A stretch of 64,000 nucleotides of DNA, taken from NCBI GenBank assembly GCA_002722055.1, contig PBKD01000012.1, positions 18,085 through 82,084 on the forward strand. Direction: 5' to 3'. Shown one piece after another: positions 32,342 to 40,969 of this stretch. The DNA is from Rhodospirillaceae bacterium. Lineage in GTDB: Bacteria; Pseudomonadota; Alphaproteobacteria; SHVP01. The position numbers and the translations under genes were made by a program. The notes under the pieces were generated by a model that worked only from the letters and a program-made list of their open reading frames with translations, was not told the origin of the DNA and did no database searches. Position 1 is the stretch's first letter, and every line of letters starts with the position of its first letter.

Positions 32342-35300
32342 ATGTTAGTTATAATTATGTCATTCTTGCTTTTGAATATAAATTTTTTTAAGAAACTAAT
32401 AAAATATAAATATTTATATATTTATATAATATTTGTTTATTTTTTAAATTTAAATTTCTTAAACGCTCAGGAAAGAGTTGATATCAAAGGATTTGATACA
32501 GACCTATTTTCTAGATTAGTATTTAATTGGCAGAGCCCTGTAGAGTATCAAGCAGAAATTCAAGGTAAAGAGTTGACGATTAGATTTGATCGTCCTGGTT
32601 TATTTGAAATAGAAAAAATAAAAAATCTTCTACCAAAAGTTGTAAATTCTTCAAGTTATAATTCAAAAAATACAGAAATAAAAATAATTTTAAATAATAA
32701 TTATGAAATTAAAACTACTGCAAATGAATCTTCAGTAATATTTGAAATCCAACAATTAGAAAATTCTGAAAATATTAAAGAAATATCAGTTCCTAAAATA
32801 GATAAAGAATTGCCCCAGTTCAAAGAAACTTCTGGCATAAGGGTTAGGTTAGGAAAACATGAAAAATATAGTCGAATAGTTTTTGATTGGAATGACAAAG
32901 TTAAATATAAACTAGAAAAAAATCTAGATACTGTAATAGTAAGATTTAGTCAAAAAGTAAAATTTACTTTTCCTAGAAATTATAAAAATATAGTATCTTA
33001 TATCTATAATATCTCCCAGGAAATTGATGGTAATGAAAGTTTAATTAAAATAAAAACTTCTGATGAAATTAAAATTAGAGACTTTGTAAATAATAAATCG
33101 GTCGTAATAGATTTAATTCACGATAATAAATTATCTAAAGTAAATATTGCTTCAAAGAATATTAATAAAAATATAAATGAAAAAAATATAACAAAATCTG
33201 TAATTACTGATAATGATTTAAAAATTGAATTAGAAGAAAAAAAGATCAATGATGGGAATAACAAAAGCAAAGAAAAAAAATCAACTAAAGATGATGAAAA
33301 AAATAATAATAAGTTTACAATTGAAAAGCCTGGTAAATTAAATATTGATTTCTTAAAAAACGATGATGGTTTGTTAGTTTCTTTTAAGTGGCAGAATCCA
33401 ACAACTGCAGCAGTTTTTGAAAGAGCTGGATATAATTGGATTTTATTTGGTGGTAGTGGCCCTTTTAATATATCTCCCATAGGGAAAGAATTTGCGAAAG
33501 ATTTAATATCAATTGAATCAATTAAAATAATGAGAGGATTGGCTTTTCGGTTGAAAGTAAGAGAAGGTTTGTTTGCAAATGTGACAAGAAGGGGTTCTAA
33601 TTGGAATGTAGAATTTAAATCAAATAAAAGACAGCTAAATAGGCCATTGCTTGCAAGAGGCCAACCTAATTGGCCTACCGGTCCTAGAGTATTTATTCCA
33701 GTAGAAGGTGCTTCCTCAAGAATAGCCATAGCAGATCCAGAAGTAGGAGATGATTTAGCAGTAATTCCTATTTTGCAGGATGGAAGAGGGAGGGCTCAAG
33801 AAAGAATTTTTGCACAATTTAAATTACTTCAGTCTGCTCAAGGCATTGTTGTTGAGAGAAGATCTGATGATATTAGAGTTGCTACTGCAAATTATGGTGT
33901 TGAGATATCTTCACCCAATATTGGTTTAGCTTTATCAAATAATAAAAAAGAATTATTAGAAGATAAAGAAGTCTCAGGAGAAGAAGATTTATTTGAAGAT
34001 GTTAGCTCAATTTTAGATTTTGTTGCATGGAGAGGAGAAACTAATATAGAAAACCTTGATCAGTTTAGTCGTCAACTTCAATTGTCAGCCTCAAAAGCTG
34101 CTGAAGATGAAAAAATTGAGTCTTATATAGATATTGCTAGATTATATATAAGTTACGGTCTTAGTGCTGAGGCATTAGGGTATTTAAGATTAGCTTATGA
34201 TATAGATCCTTCAATTGAACAAAATCTTGAATATAAAGCGATAAGGGGTGCTTCATCATATTTGTTAGGTAGAATCGATGAAGCCTCTAAAGATCTATTA
34301 GAACCAGATTTCGGAGTAGATCCTTCAGTTTCTTTATGGAAAGGGGCTATTTTAGCAGCAAGAAAGGAATGGCAAGAGTCAAGACAAGAATTTCAATTAG
34401 GTGTTATTGCATTGTCAGATTTAACTCCAGAACTAAGGGTTAAATTTCAATTATTGGCTGCAGAAACTGCTTTTAAGGCAGGTGAAGTAGCAAGTGCTGA
34501 ACTTGAAGTTGAATCTATTGATCCTGAAGAGGCCTCTTTAGAAAGTATAAGTAGAGGTAAACTAATTATTGGTTTAGCTAGAATGGCAACAGGAGATAAA
34601 GTAGGTGGTTTAGATATTTTAAATGAAGTTGTAAATGAAAAATATAGACCAACATGGGCTGAGGCACAGATTGTTTATAGTATAGAAAAATATAAACTAG
34701 GACAAATGAATATTGAAAATGCAATTGATAACCTTGAGTCTTTACTCTTTGTATGGAGAGGAGGGCAATTTGAATTATCATTATTAAAAAATTTGAGAGA
34801 TCTTTATCTTGAAAATGAAAACTTTAGAGGAGCAATGAACTCTCTAAGAACAATAAAGACTGCATTTAAAGGAACAATTGATAGCGAAAAAGCTGAGAAA
34901 GATTTAAATAATTTATTTTTAAGACTTTACTTAGATGGTGAGTCAGAAAAAATGCCTCCTATTAAAGCATTAGCTTTGTATAATGAATTTAGTGAATTAA
35001 CTCCTGAAGGTGAGGTTGGAGATAAAATTATAAACAAGTTATCTGAAAGATTAGTTTCAGTTGATCTTTTGGAACAAGCTGCTCAATTATTAAATTATCA
35101 AGTATCTTTTCGACTTAAAGGTATTGAAAAGGGAAGAATCGCTTCTAAACTAGCTGCAGTTTATCTTTTTGATAGGGAAACAAAAAAATGTATTGAAGTT
35201 TTAGATAATAGTGAATTTGAATTATTACCTCAAGAACTTAAATTAGAGAGGTTATTCTTAAGAGCAAGAGCTTACTTATTAGACGAAAATTACGATAAAG

Positions 35301-35689
35301 TATTAGATTTGTTAAAAAATAATAGTTCAAGGGAAAGTAACATTATAAGAGCTGAGGTTTTTTGGAAAAGTAAAGATTGGGTTAATACTGTGAGCGAGCT
35401 CGAAAAGGCTTTGGACCTAAGATGGCAATCTAATGAGCCTCTAAATTTTGAGGAAAGAAACCAAGTAATGCAAATGACTGTTTCATTAGCTTTATTAGAT
35501 GACTGGGAAAATTTAAATTTAGTAAGAGACAAATGGTTAAACTTAATGACTAATTCACAAGATGCTGAACCATTTGATATACTTACATTGAGTCCTGATA
35601 CAGATTCAGTTGATTTCCGAAAAGTTGCTGGAAGAATAGCGCAAATTGACACATTAGATGCATTTATGAAAAGATATAAAAGAAATTAG
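32342..35689 (+). CDS. Large periplasmic TPR protein of the fliL operon
   Basis: This 1115-residue protein has a hydrophobic N-terminus (residues about 20-42) ending NAQERVD, which fits a signal peptide. AMIN-like beta segments repeat at about 45-130 and 165-260 (DTDLFSRLVFNWQSP, EKYSRIVFDWNDKVKY). A Lys/Asn/Glu-rich linker follows, then a third beta region, then TPR-like helices from about 590 to the end (YIDIARLYISYGLSAEALGYLRLAYDID is the clearest). The function is unknown. AMIN domains bind peptidoglycan or secretin-type partners, so a scaffold between the cell wall and the flagellar motor is an inference. It follows motE by 62 bp. Confidence 0.7.
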   Translation: MLVIIMSFLLLNINFFKKLIKYKYLYIYIIFVYFLNLNFLNAQERVDIKGFDTDLFSRLVFNWQSPVEYQAEIQGKELTIRFDRPGLFEIEKIKNLLPKVVNSSSYNSKNTEIKIILNNNYEIKTTANESSVIFEIQQLENSENIKEISVPKIDKELPQFKETSGIRVRLGKHEKYSRIVFDWNDKVKYKLEKNLDTVIVRFSQKVKFTFPRNYKNIVSYIYNISQEIDGNESLIKIKTSDEIKIRDFVNNKSVVIDLIHDNKLSKVNIASKNINKNINEKNITKSVITDNDLKIELEEKKINDGNNKSKEKKSTKDDEKNNNKFTIEKPGKLNIDFLKNDDGLLVSFKWQNPTTAAVFERAGYNWILFGGSGPFNISPIGKEFAKDLISIESIKIMRGLAFRLKVREGLFANVTRRGSNWNVEFKSNKRQLNRPLLARGQPNWPTGPRVFIPVEGASSRIAIADPEVGDDLAVIPILQDGRGRAQERIFAQFKLLQSAQGIVVERRSDDIRVATANYGVEISSPNIGLALSNNKKELLEDKEVSGEEDLFEDVSSILDFVAWRGETNIENLDQFSRQLQLSASKAAEDEKIESYIDIARLYISYGLSAEALGYLRLAYDIDPSIEQNLEYKAIRGASSYLLGRIDEASKDLLEPDFGVDPSVSLWKGAILAARKEWQESRQEFQLGVIALSDLTPELRVKFQLLAAETAFKAGEVASAELEVESIDPEEASLESISRGKLIIGLARMATGDKVGGLDILNEVVNEKYRPTWAEAQIVYSIEKYKLGQMNIENAIDNLESLLFVWRGGQFELSLLKNLRDLYLENENFRGAMNSLRTIKTAFKGTIDSEKAEKDLNNLFLRLYLDGESEKMPPIKALALYNEFSELTPEGEVGDKIINKLSERLVSVDLLEQAAQLLNYQVSFRLKGIEKGRIASKLAAVYLFDRETKKCIEVLDNSEFELLPQELKLERLFLRARAYLLDENYDKVLDLLKNNSSRESNIIRAEVFWKSKDWVNTVSELEKALDLRWQSNEPLNFEERNQVMQMTVSLALLDDWENLNLVRDKWLNLMTNSQDAEPFDILTLSPDTDSVDFRKVAGRIAQIDTLDAFMKRYKRN

Positions 35690-35720
35690 TCATAATCTTT
35701 TTTATAAAAAATATTTATTT

Positions 35721-36497
35721 CTAACCAAAACTAAGTACAAGGCTGTTTGTCACTAAGTGCCATCCATCTACTAAAACAAAAAATACAAGTTTAAATGGGA
35801 GAGAAATTAGTATTGGTGGTAACATCATCATTCCCATAGACATTAAAATAGATGCAACAACCATATCAATGATTATGAATGGTATAAACAATAGGAATCC
35901 TATTTCGAAAGCTCTTCTAAGTTCGCTAATTAAAAAAGCAGGAATAAGAGCTCTAAATGGAGTTGCTTGAGGGGATTCTGGAAGTTCTTCCCCCGTTAAG
36001 TCTAGAAAGAGTCCTAAGTCTTTCTCTCTAACTTGACCTAACATAAATGCATGAACAGGTTCTCCTATTCTCCTTGCTGCTTCTGGTTCTTCAATTTCCT
36101 CATTAATTAATGGGACGATTGCATCTTGATAAGCTGTTTCTAAAGTTGGGGCCATAACATATGCTGTCAGAAATAAAGCTAAACCTACTAGAACAGTGTT
36201 TGGTGGAGTTTGCTGAACACCCATTGCACTTCTTAATAAAGATAGAACTACTATAATCCGAGTAAATGATGTTAAAACTACCAATAATGAAGGTGCAATA
36301 GCAATCACTGTGATTAAAGCTATTAGTTGCAGAATTCTTCCAGTTAATGGACCAGTTTCAGAACCAAGATCAAGTGAAAATTGTTGAGCAAGAGCTTGAT
36401 TTGAATATATAACTAAAAAAGTAGTAATACTTGATATATAAAATAGTATTTTAAATATTTTCATAGAAATTATTTTGTTATTAGATGATTTTTTCAC
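35721..36497 (-). CDS. fliP: FliP, flagellar export gate protein
   Basis: This 258-residue precursor has a cleavable signal (ending QALAQQ) and the FliP core: APSLLVVLTSFTRIIVVLSLLR, GVQQTPPNTVLVGLALFLT and the C-terminal GMMMLPPILISLPFKLVFFV. It forms the export gate with FliQ and FliR. The first ATG overlaps fliO by 17 bp; an internal Met (residue 12, 36464) is an alternative start just before the hydrophobic stretch. Confidence 0.96.
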   Translation of the reverse strand: MKKSSNNKIISMKIFKILFYISSITTFLVIYSNQALAQQFSLDLGSETGPLTGRILQLIALITVIAIAPSLLVVLTSFTRIIVVLSLLRSAMGVQQTPPNTVLVGLALFLTAYVMAPTLETAYQDAIVPLINEEIEEPEAARRIGEPVHAFMLGQVREKDLGLFLDLTGEELPESPQATPFRALIPAFLISELRRAFEIGFLLFIPFIIIDMVVASILMSMGMMMLPPILISLPFKLVFFVLVDGWHLVTNSLVLSFG

Positions 36498-36762
36498 TGC
36501 TATTATTTCCTGAATGAATTACTAAATCTTTTTCGCCTATAAGTAGTAGATGCTCAATTTCCTTATTTTTTACTAATACTAGTTTTCTCTTTGCATCAAT
36601 ATTCATAACTTCTTTAATACTTAAATTATTATTTTTAGTTGTATTTATTTTACTTGGTCTTACGGTGAAACCAAATTTCCTTGCGATAACTGTCAGACCT
36701 CCAATTAATCCCAAGACAAATAAAAGTGCTAAAAAACCCCTAATTAATTGATCAAAATCCAT
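36481..36762 (-). CDS. fliO: FliO, export gate assembly protein
   Basis: This 93-residue protein has one transmembrane helix near residues 8-28 (FLALLFVLGLIGGLTVIA) and a short cytoplasmic FliO domain, KRKLVLVKNKEIEHLLLIGEKD. It is needed for FliP ring assembly. Its place directly upstream of fliP, with a 17-bp overlap, supports the call for a fast-evolving small protein. Confidence 0.85.
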   Translation of the reverse strand: MDFDQLIRGFLALLFVLGLIGGLTVIARKFGFTVRPSKINTTKNNNLSIKEVMNIDAKRKLVLVKNKEIEHLLLIGEKDLVIHSGNNSSEKII

Positions 36763-36770
36763 TTAAATCT

Positions 36771-37058
36771 CTATATAGTTTTATTTTTGGAAGCTTTATA
36801 TTTCATAGCAGTAAGTTGTTTTAGAATTAAATCTTTTAAAATATCTAAATCATTAACTATATTTTCTAATTTACTTGCAATTTTTCTTGATTGACCAGTT
36901 GGTAGTTCTAAAATTGACTTACATATTCTCTCACACCAAGTTTCAAGATGATTTATACTTACGTAAATACCTTCTCTAACTTTACTTATTGCATCAGTAA
37001 TAGCTATATTCAAAGCTTCTAATTCTTGTTCTGCTGAAATGGATATTTTATTGATCAT
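36771..37058 (-). CDS. Uncharacterised 95-residue protein upstream of fliO
   Basis: This is a helical, soluble protein (SAEQELEALNIAITDAISKV and ASKLENIVNDLDILKDLIL are the likely helices). I do not recognise a family. It has no signal peptide or membrane segment. It starts 8 bp before fliO and 14 bp after a 46-residue reading frame, so it belongs to the fliO-fliP transcript. The helical pattern and heptad spacing suggest a small chaperone or regulator of flagellar export; that is a guess from context. Confidence 0.6.
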   Translation of the reverse strand: MINKISISAEQELEALNIAITDAISKVREGIYVSINHLETWCERICKSILELPTGQSRKIASKLENIVNDLDILKDLILKQLTAMKYKASKNKTI

Positions 37059-37072
37059 TTATTTTTCCTAAT

Positions 37073-37213
37073 TCAAAATTTTTTTTCATTTTTTTTAATA
37101 TGATTAATTATTTCAGTTATCAACTCCATGATTTCAATAGGCATACTTTTTGAGATAAAACTCTTACCTGTATTTACTAATTTTTCACTATTTAAATTTT
37201 TTTTTTCTAACAT
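37073..37213 (-). CDS. Putative 46-residue protein at the head of the fliO-fliP transcript
   Basis: A short reading frame starts at ATG 37213 and stops with TGA at 37073, encoding MLEKKNLNSEKLVNTGKSF and then a helical ISKSMPIEIMELITEIINHI-type segment ending KNEKKF. It ends 14 bp before the 95-residue gene on the same strand, with AAAGAAA as a weak ribosome site. Composition looks coding, with no rare reading. Its length makes chance occurrence possible. It would be the first gene of the minus-strand operon diverging from flgB. Confidence 0.45.
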   Translation of the reverse strand: MLEKKNLNSEKLVNTGKSFISKSMPIEIMELITEIINHIKKNEKKF

Positions 37214-37273
37214 TAATATTTCTTTACGATCAATTTTTTATTAATTAATAAATTTAATTATCACTACTTATAG

Positions 37274-37288
37274 TTAAGAAATAGTTAA
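37274..37288. promoter_or_regulatory. CtrA box in the flgB/fliO divergent region
   Basis: TTAA-GAAATAG-TTAA is an exact TTAA-N7-TTAA box between the minus-strand fliO group and flgB. The class II flagellar genes on both sides are the expected CtrA targets in a Caulobacter-type hierarchy. Confidence 0.5.
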
Positions 37289-37313
37289 TTTAAATTTCAA
37301 GAAAAATGTTTTA

Positions 37314-37326
37314 TATCAATAACTTA
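37314..37326 (+). promoter_or_regulatory. IHF-type site upstream of flgB
   Basis: TATCAATAACTTA matches WATCAANNNNTTR fully. It lies 134 bp before the flgB start and 26 bp from the CtrA box. Confidence 0.4.
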
Positions 37327-37459
37327 ATAAAAAATAGTTAAAATAAATTAATTTTAAGGAAAATTTTTTCTAAGTATTTTTTTCCTCCCGGAAATTTTTT
37401 ACCATTTGTTAATTAAGTATATACATAATGTAAAAATTAAATTTTATAGAGGTTATATT

Positions 37460-37864
37460 ATGAATCTATCGAAAATTCCTTTACTTGGTATGGTTACTAA
37501 ACATATGGATTGGTTAAATCAGAGACAAAAAGTAATTTCTCAAAATATAGCTAATTCAGATACGCCTGATTATATTCCTCATGATTTAGTTCCTTTAGAT
37601 TTTGCAGATTTAGCTAGAGCCCAAACCAAAAAATTAAAAATGAGTGTTTCTAGTGAAAAACATATAGAAGATCCAAATATAAAAAATGGACAATACAGGG
37701 GTAAAAAGGATAAATCATTTACATCTGAACCATCTGGTAATGCAGTGATATTAGAAGAACAAATGATGCTTCAATCTCAAACCCAAGTAGATTATGAACT
37801 TATGACAAGGCTATATAAGAAACATGTTGGTATGGTAAAAACTGCTTTAGGCAGAGGTAATTAA
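37460..37864 (+). CDS. flgB: FlgB, proximal rod protein
   Basis: This is a 134-residue rod protein. ATG 37460 is chosen because AGAGG lies 9 nt upstream and the conserved start MNLSKIPLLGMVTKHMDWLNQRQKVISQNIANSDTPDY (residues 1-38) begins here; the frame is open further upstream without homology. It ends with the VDYELMTRLYKKHVGMVKTALGR helix. It begins the operon flgB-flgC-fliE-fliQ-fliR-flhB. Confidence 0.94.
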   Translation: MNLSKIPLLGMVTKHMDWLNQRQKVISQNIANSDTPDYIPHDLVPLDFADLARAQTKKLKMSVSSEKHIEDPNIKNGQYRGKKDKSFTSEPSGNAVILEEQMMLQSQTQVDYELMTRLYKKHVGMVKTALGRGN

Positions 37865-37885
37865 AATTAATAAGGAGTAAAGATA

Positions 37886-38305
37886 GTGAGTGAAGTAGAG
37901 TTATTTAAATCAATTATGGTTTCAGCCTCAGGTCTGAGAGCACAAAGTGAGAGAATGAGGGTCATAGCTGAGAACCTAGCAAATTCTGACTCACTTCCCC
38001 AATCTCCTAATGAAAGTCCATATAGAAGAAAAACAGTAGATTTTAAAAGTGTTCTTGATAGAAGTGCTGGTGTAGACATAGTAAAAATTAGAAAAGTTGG
38101 ATTAGATAAGTCAGATTTTAAAAGTAGGTATGATCCTGGTCATCCAGGTGCTGATAAAAATGGCTATGTTTTAGAGCCTAATGTCAATTCATTAATTGAG
38201 GCTATGGATATGAGAGAGGCCCAACGTTCCTATGAGGCTAATATTTCAGCATTAGAAACTGCTCGAGCAATGTTAATGAGAACAATAAGTATAATTAATA
38301 GATAA
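37886..38305 (+). CDS. flgC: FlgC, proximal rod protein
   Basis: This 139-residue protein has GTG start at 37886 with AAGGAG upstream. Conserved segments are SASGLRAQSERMRVIAENLANSD, the DPGHPGADKNGYVLEPNVN loop and the C-terminal MREAQRSYEANISALETARAMLMRTI helix. It follows flgB by 21 bp. It is part of the rod between the MS ring and FlgG. Confidence 0.95.
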   Translation: MSEVELFKSIMVSASGLRAQSERMRVIAENLANSDSLPQSPNESPYRRKTVDFKSVLDRSAGVDIVKIRKVGLDKSDFKSRYDPGHPGADKNGYVLEPNVNSLIEAMDMREAQRSYEANISALETARAMLMRTISIINR

Positions 38306-38322
38306 ATTTAATGAGGTAAATA

Positions 38323-38643
38323 ATGGTTGAACCTATTTTAAATACTGCATTTCCAAATAAAATTGATACGACTAAAAAAGTAGAACAGTTTTTACCAAAA
38401 GGTGTTGAAGCGCCTACTGCAAATGGTAAAAGTTTTGCAGCTTTAGTAAGTCAGGTAACAAACGATGGTATTAATGCAGGAAATAATACTGAAATTCAAG
38501 GAACAAAATCTCTAAATAAAAGCACAGATATTGTTGATGTTGTTACTGCGGTTACTAATGCCGAGGTTACTCTTGAAACAGCTGTTGCTATTCGAGATAG
38601 AATTATTTCTGCTTACCAAACAATAATGCGAATGCCTATATAA
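38323..38643 (+). CDS. fliE: FliE, hook-basal body junction protein
   Basis: This 106-residue protein has a variable N-terminus and the FliE C-terminal helices [36 protein letters not shown] (residues 71-106). FliE links the MS ring and export gate to the rod. It lies 17 bp after flgC and just before fliQ, the standard order. Confidence 0.92.
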   Translation: MVEPILNTAFPNKIDTTKKVEQFLPKGVEAPTANGKSFAALVSQVTNDGINAGNNTEIQGTKSLNKSTDIVDVVTAVTNAEVTLETAVAIRDRIISAYQTIMRMPI

Positions 38644-38659
38644 ATGATTGGATAATGAA

Positions 38660-38926
38660 ATGACTATTGGTGATTTTTTAGATTTAGCAAGAGATGGTAT
38701 AACAGTCTTGCTGCTTACAGTTGGTCCAATTATGGGTATAAGTCTTGCAGTTGGATTGACAGTAGCTTTATTTCAAGCACTAACCCAAATTCAAGAAATG
38801 ACACTTACTTTTGTTCCTAAAATATTATCAACTTTTGTTGGTTTAATAATATTACTTCCTTTTATGATCCGCCAGCTTACTTCTCTAATGGATAGATTGG
38901 CTCAAATAATTGTAACTGGGTCATAA
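38660..38926 (+). CDS. fliQ: FliQ, flagellar export gate protein
   Basis: This is an 88-residue protein with two transmembrane helices (residues about 13-37 and 52-75). ATG 38660 gives the usual start MTIGDFLDLARDGITVLL; a TTG at 38648 would add four residues without support. The conserved ALTQIQEMTLTFVPKI loop is intact. It is part of the FliP-FliQ-FliR gate. Confidence 0.93.
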   Translation: MTIGDFLDLARDGITVLLLTVGPIMGISLAVGLTVALFQALTQIQEMTLTFVPKILSTFVGLIILLPFMIRQLTSLMDRLAQIIVTGS

Positions 38927-38938
38927 AAGGCAATATTT

Positions 38939-39703
38939 ATGTTGTCAGAATTACTACCAATTGATGTCTTTGGAGTTTTCCTAGTTTTTGTTAGAATGGG
39001 CTCAGCCCTAATGATAATGCCTGGTATTGGTGAAGCATATATACCAGTTCAAATTAGACTTGGAGCTGCAGCTATACTTACATTTGCTATATCTCCAATT
39101 GTTCTTCCAACAGTTCCAACTCTTCCGGATCTACCGATTGAATTATTTTTTTTGATATTGGGTGAGTTAGTAATTGGTTTATTAATTGGTGCAGCTGCTA
39201 GATTGACTATGTCTGCATTACATGTTGCTGGAACTGTAATTGCTTTTCAATCAAGTTTAGGTTTTGCACTTTTTGTTGATCCTACTCAAGGAACTCAAGG
39301 AGCATTAGTGGCAACTTTTTTGACTTTACTTGGTCTAGTTCTTATTTTTGCCTCAGGTCTTCATATGCTCACATTAAAAGCTTTAGCAGACTCTTATATT
39401 TTATTCACTCCTGGATCACTTCCAAATGTAGGAGACTTTTCTGCCCTTGCAGTCAAGTATATAAGTTCATCATTTAAAGTGGGAATTCAAATAGCTGCGC
39501 CTTTTATTGTATTCAGTTTAACATTTTATGTTGGTTTAGGTGTATTAGCTAGATTATTACCACAAATTCAAGTTTTTTTTATAGGTATACCATTACAAAT
39601 ATTTTTAGCATTGACTATCTTATCAATAGTTATTGCTCCAGCTATGATTTGGTTTTTGGATCACTTCGAAGTTAGGTTTATTGAATTGATTGCTGATAGA
39701 TAA
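38939..39703 (+). CDS. fliR: FliR, flagellar export gate protein
   Basis: This 254-residue polytopic protein has the FliR signatures RMGSALMIMPGIGEAYIPVQIRLG, GELVIGLLIGAAARL and DPTQGTQGALVATFLTLLGL. It forms the FliP-FliQ-FliR gate complex and interacts with FlhB, whose gene follows after 17 bp. Confidence 0.95.
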   Translation: MLSELLPIDVFGVFLVFVRMGSALMIMPGIGEAYIPVQIRLGAAAILTFAISPIVLPTVPTLPDLPIELFFLILGELVIGLLIGAAARLTMSALHVAGTVIAFQSSLGFALFVDPTQGTQGALVATFLTLLGLVLIFASGLHMLTLKALADSYILFTPGSLPNVGDFSALAVKYISSSFKVGIQIAAPFIVFSLTFYVGLGVLARLLPQIQVFFIGIPLQIFLALTILSIVIAPAMIWFLDHFEVRFIELIADR

Positions 39704-39720
39704 ATTTAGGAATTTTTATT

Positions 39721-40824
39721 ATGGCTGATCAAGATCAAGATAAATCGCAAAAGACAGAAGATGCTACACCCAAAAGACTTGAAGAGGCTTTAAAAAAAGG
39801 ACAAGTAGCTAAATCACAAGAAATTAATCATTTTTTTATGCTAGTAACTGTAACATTTGTGATTTTATTTTTTTCTAATAGTTTTTTGAAAAATATTGGG
39901 GAAATTATAATACCTTTTCTTGAAAGTCCTCATAATATAGCAAGTGATCCTGGAAATTTACTTAGAGTTAGTAAAGAAGTTGGAATAAAATTAGTTGCAG
40001 TAATTTCTATACCAATAGTTTTTTTTGTTTTAGCTGCAATTCTTGGTAACTTTATACAACATAAACCTGTATTTACTTCAGAACAAATTAAACCAAAACT
40101 TAATAAAATTTCTCTTATAGCAGGAGCTAAAAGATTATTTTCACCAAGGTCTTTAGTTGAATTCTCAAAAAGTTTAGCAAAATTATTTATTATTGGAGGT
40201 GTGATAATTTTAGTTGTTTTACCAGAAAGAAAAATTTTATCCCAAATGATGACAGTAGAATCATCTGAACTTTTTAATATAATTAAATTTTCAACTTTAA
40301 AAATATTTTTATCTGTCGTAATAATTATGTTTTTTTTAGCAATTGCTGATTTTTCGTTTCAAAAATATGAACATTTAAAAAATTTAAAAATGTCAAAACA
40401 AGATATTAAAGATGAGAACAAGCAAAGTGAGGGTGATCCACAAGTTAAAGCTAGAATAAGAAGTCTTCGTGCGGAAAGATCTAGACAAAGAATGATATCA
40501 TCTGTTCCAAATGCAGATGTAATAATAACAAACCCTACTCATTATGCTGTTGCACTTGAATATGAAGGTTCCTCTATGGAAGCACCTAAATTATTAGCTA
40601 AAGGTAAAAATAAAATTGCTGAAAAAATAAAAGAAATTGCAAATGAAAATAATATTCCTATCGTAGAGAATCCTCCTTTAGCCAGAGGTATTTTTTCAAC
40701 AGTTGAAATTGGACAAGAAGTGCCTCCTGAGCATTATAAGGCAGTTGCTGAAGTAATAGGTTATGTAATGAAAGTTAAGGGAGAATCTGCTAGAAGAAAA
40801 TTTCAGGCAAAAAAAAATAATTAA
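39721..40824 (+). CDS. flhB: FlhB, export apparatus substrate-specificity switch
   Basis: This 367-residue protein begins with the typical cytoplasmic KTEDATPKRLEEALKKGQVAKSQE, followed by four transmembrane segments (about 37-58, 90-112, 152-170, 192-212). The autocleavage site NPTH lies at residues 271-274. Cleavage there switches export from rod/hook to filament proteins. It is the last gene of the flgB operon, 145 bp before recA. Confidence 0.96.
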   Translation: MADQDQDKSQKTEDATPKRLEEALKKGQVAKSQEINHFFMLVTVTFVILFFSNSFLKNIGEIIIPFLESPHNIASDPGNLLRVSKEVGIKLVAVISIPIVFFVLAAILGNFIQHKPVFTSEQIKPKLNKISLIAGAKRLFSPRSLVEFSKSLAKLFIIGGVIILVVLPERKILSQMMTVESSELFNIIKFSTLKIFLSVVIIMFFLAIADFSFQKYEHLKNLKMSKQDIKDENKQSEGDPQVKARIRSLRAERSRQRMISSVPNADVIITNPTHYAVALEYEGSSMEAPKLLAKGKNKIAEKIKEIANENNIPIVENPPLARGIFSTVEIGQEVPPEHYKAVAEVIGYVMKVKGESARRKFQAKKNN

Positions 40825-40869
40825 AAATTATTAGAACATAACCAAAACAAAATCAAAAAAATACAAATA

Positions 40870-40917
40870 AATCAATAACTTAAAAAAACACTTGATAAAT
40901 AAGAACAAAACAAGTAC
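40870..40917 (+). promoter_or_regulatory. recA upstream region: IHF-type site and SOS-like box
   Basis: AATCAATAACTTA (40870-40882) matches the IHF consensus. GAAC-AAAACAA-GTAC (40903-40917) matches the alphaproteobacterial LexA box GAAC-N7-GAAC at seven of eight bases. A GCCCA-AAC-TGGGC dyad (40931-40943) follows in the leader. Confidence 0.45.
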
Positions 40918-40969
40918 AAAATCTTTACTTGCCCAAACTGGGCCATTGTGAGATGGAAGGATAGAGAAA

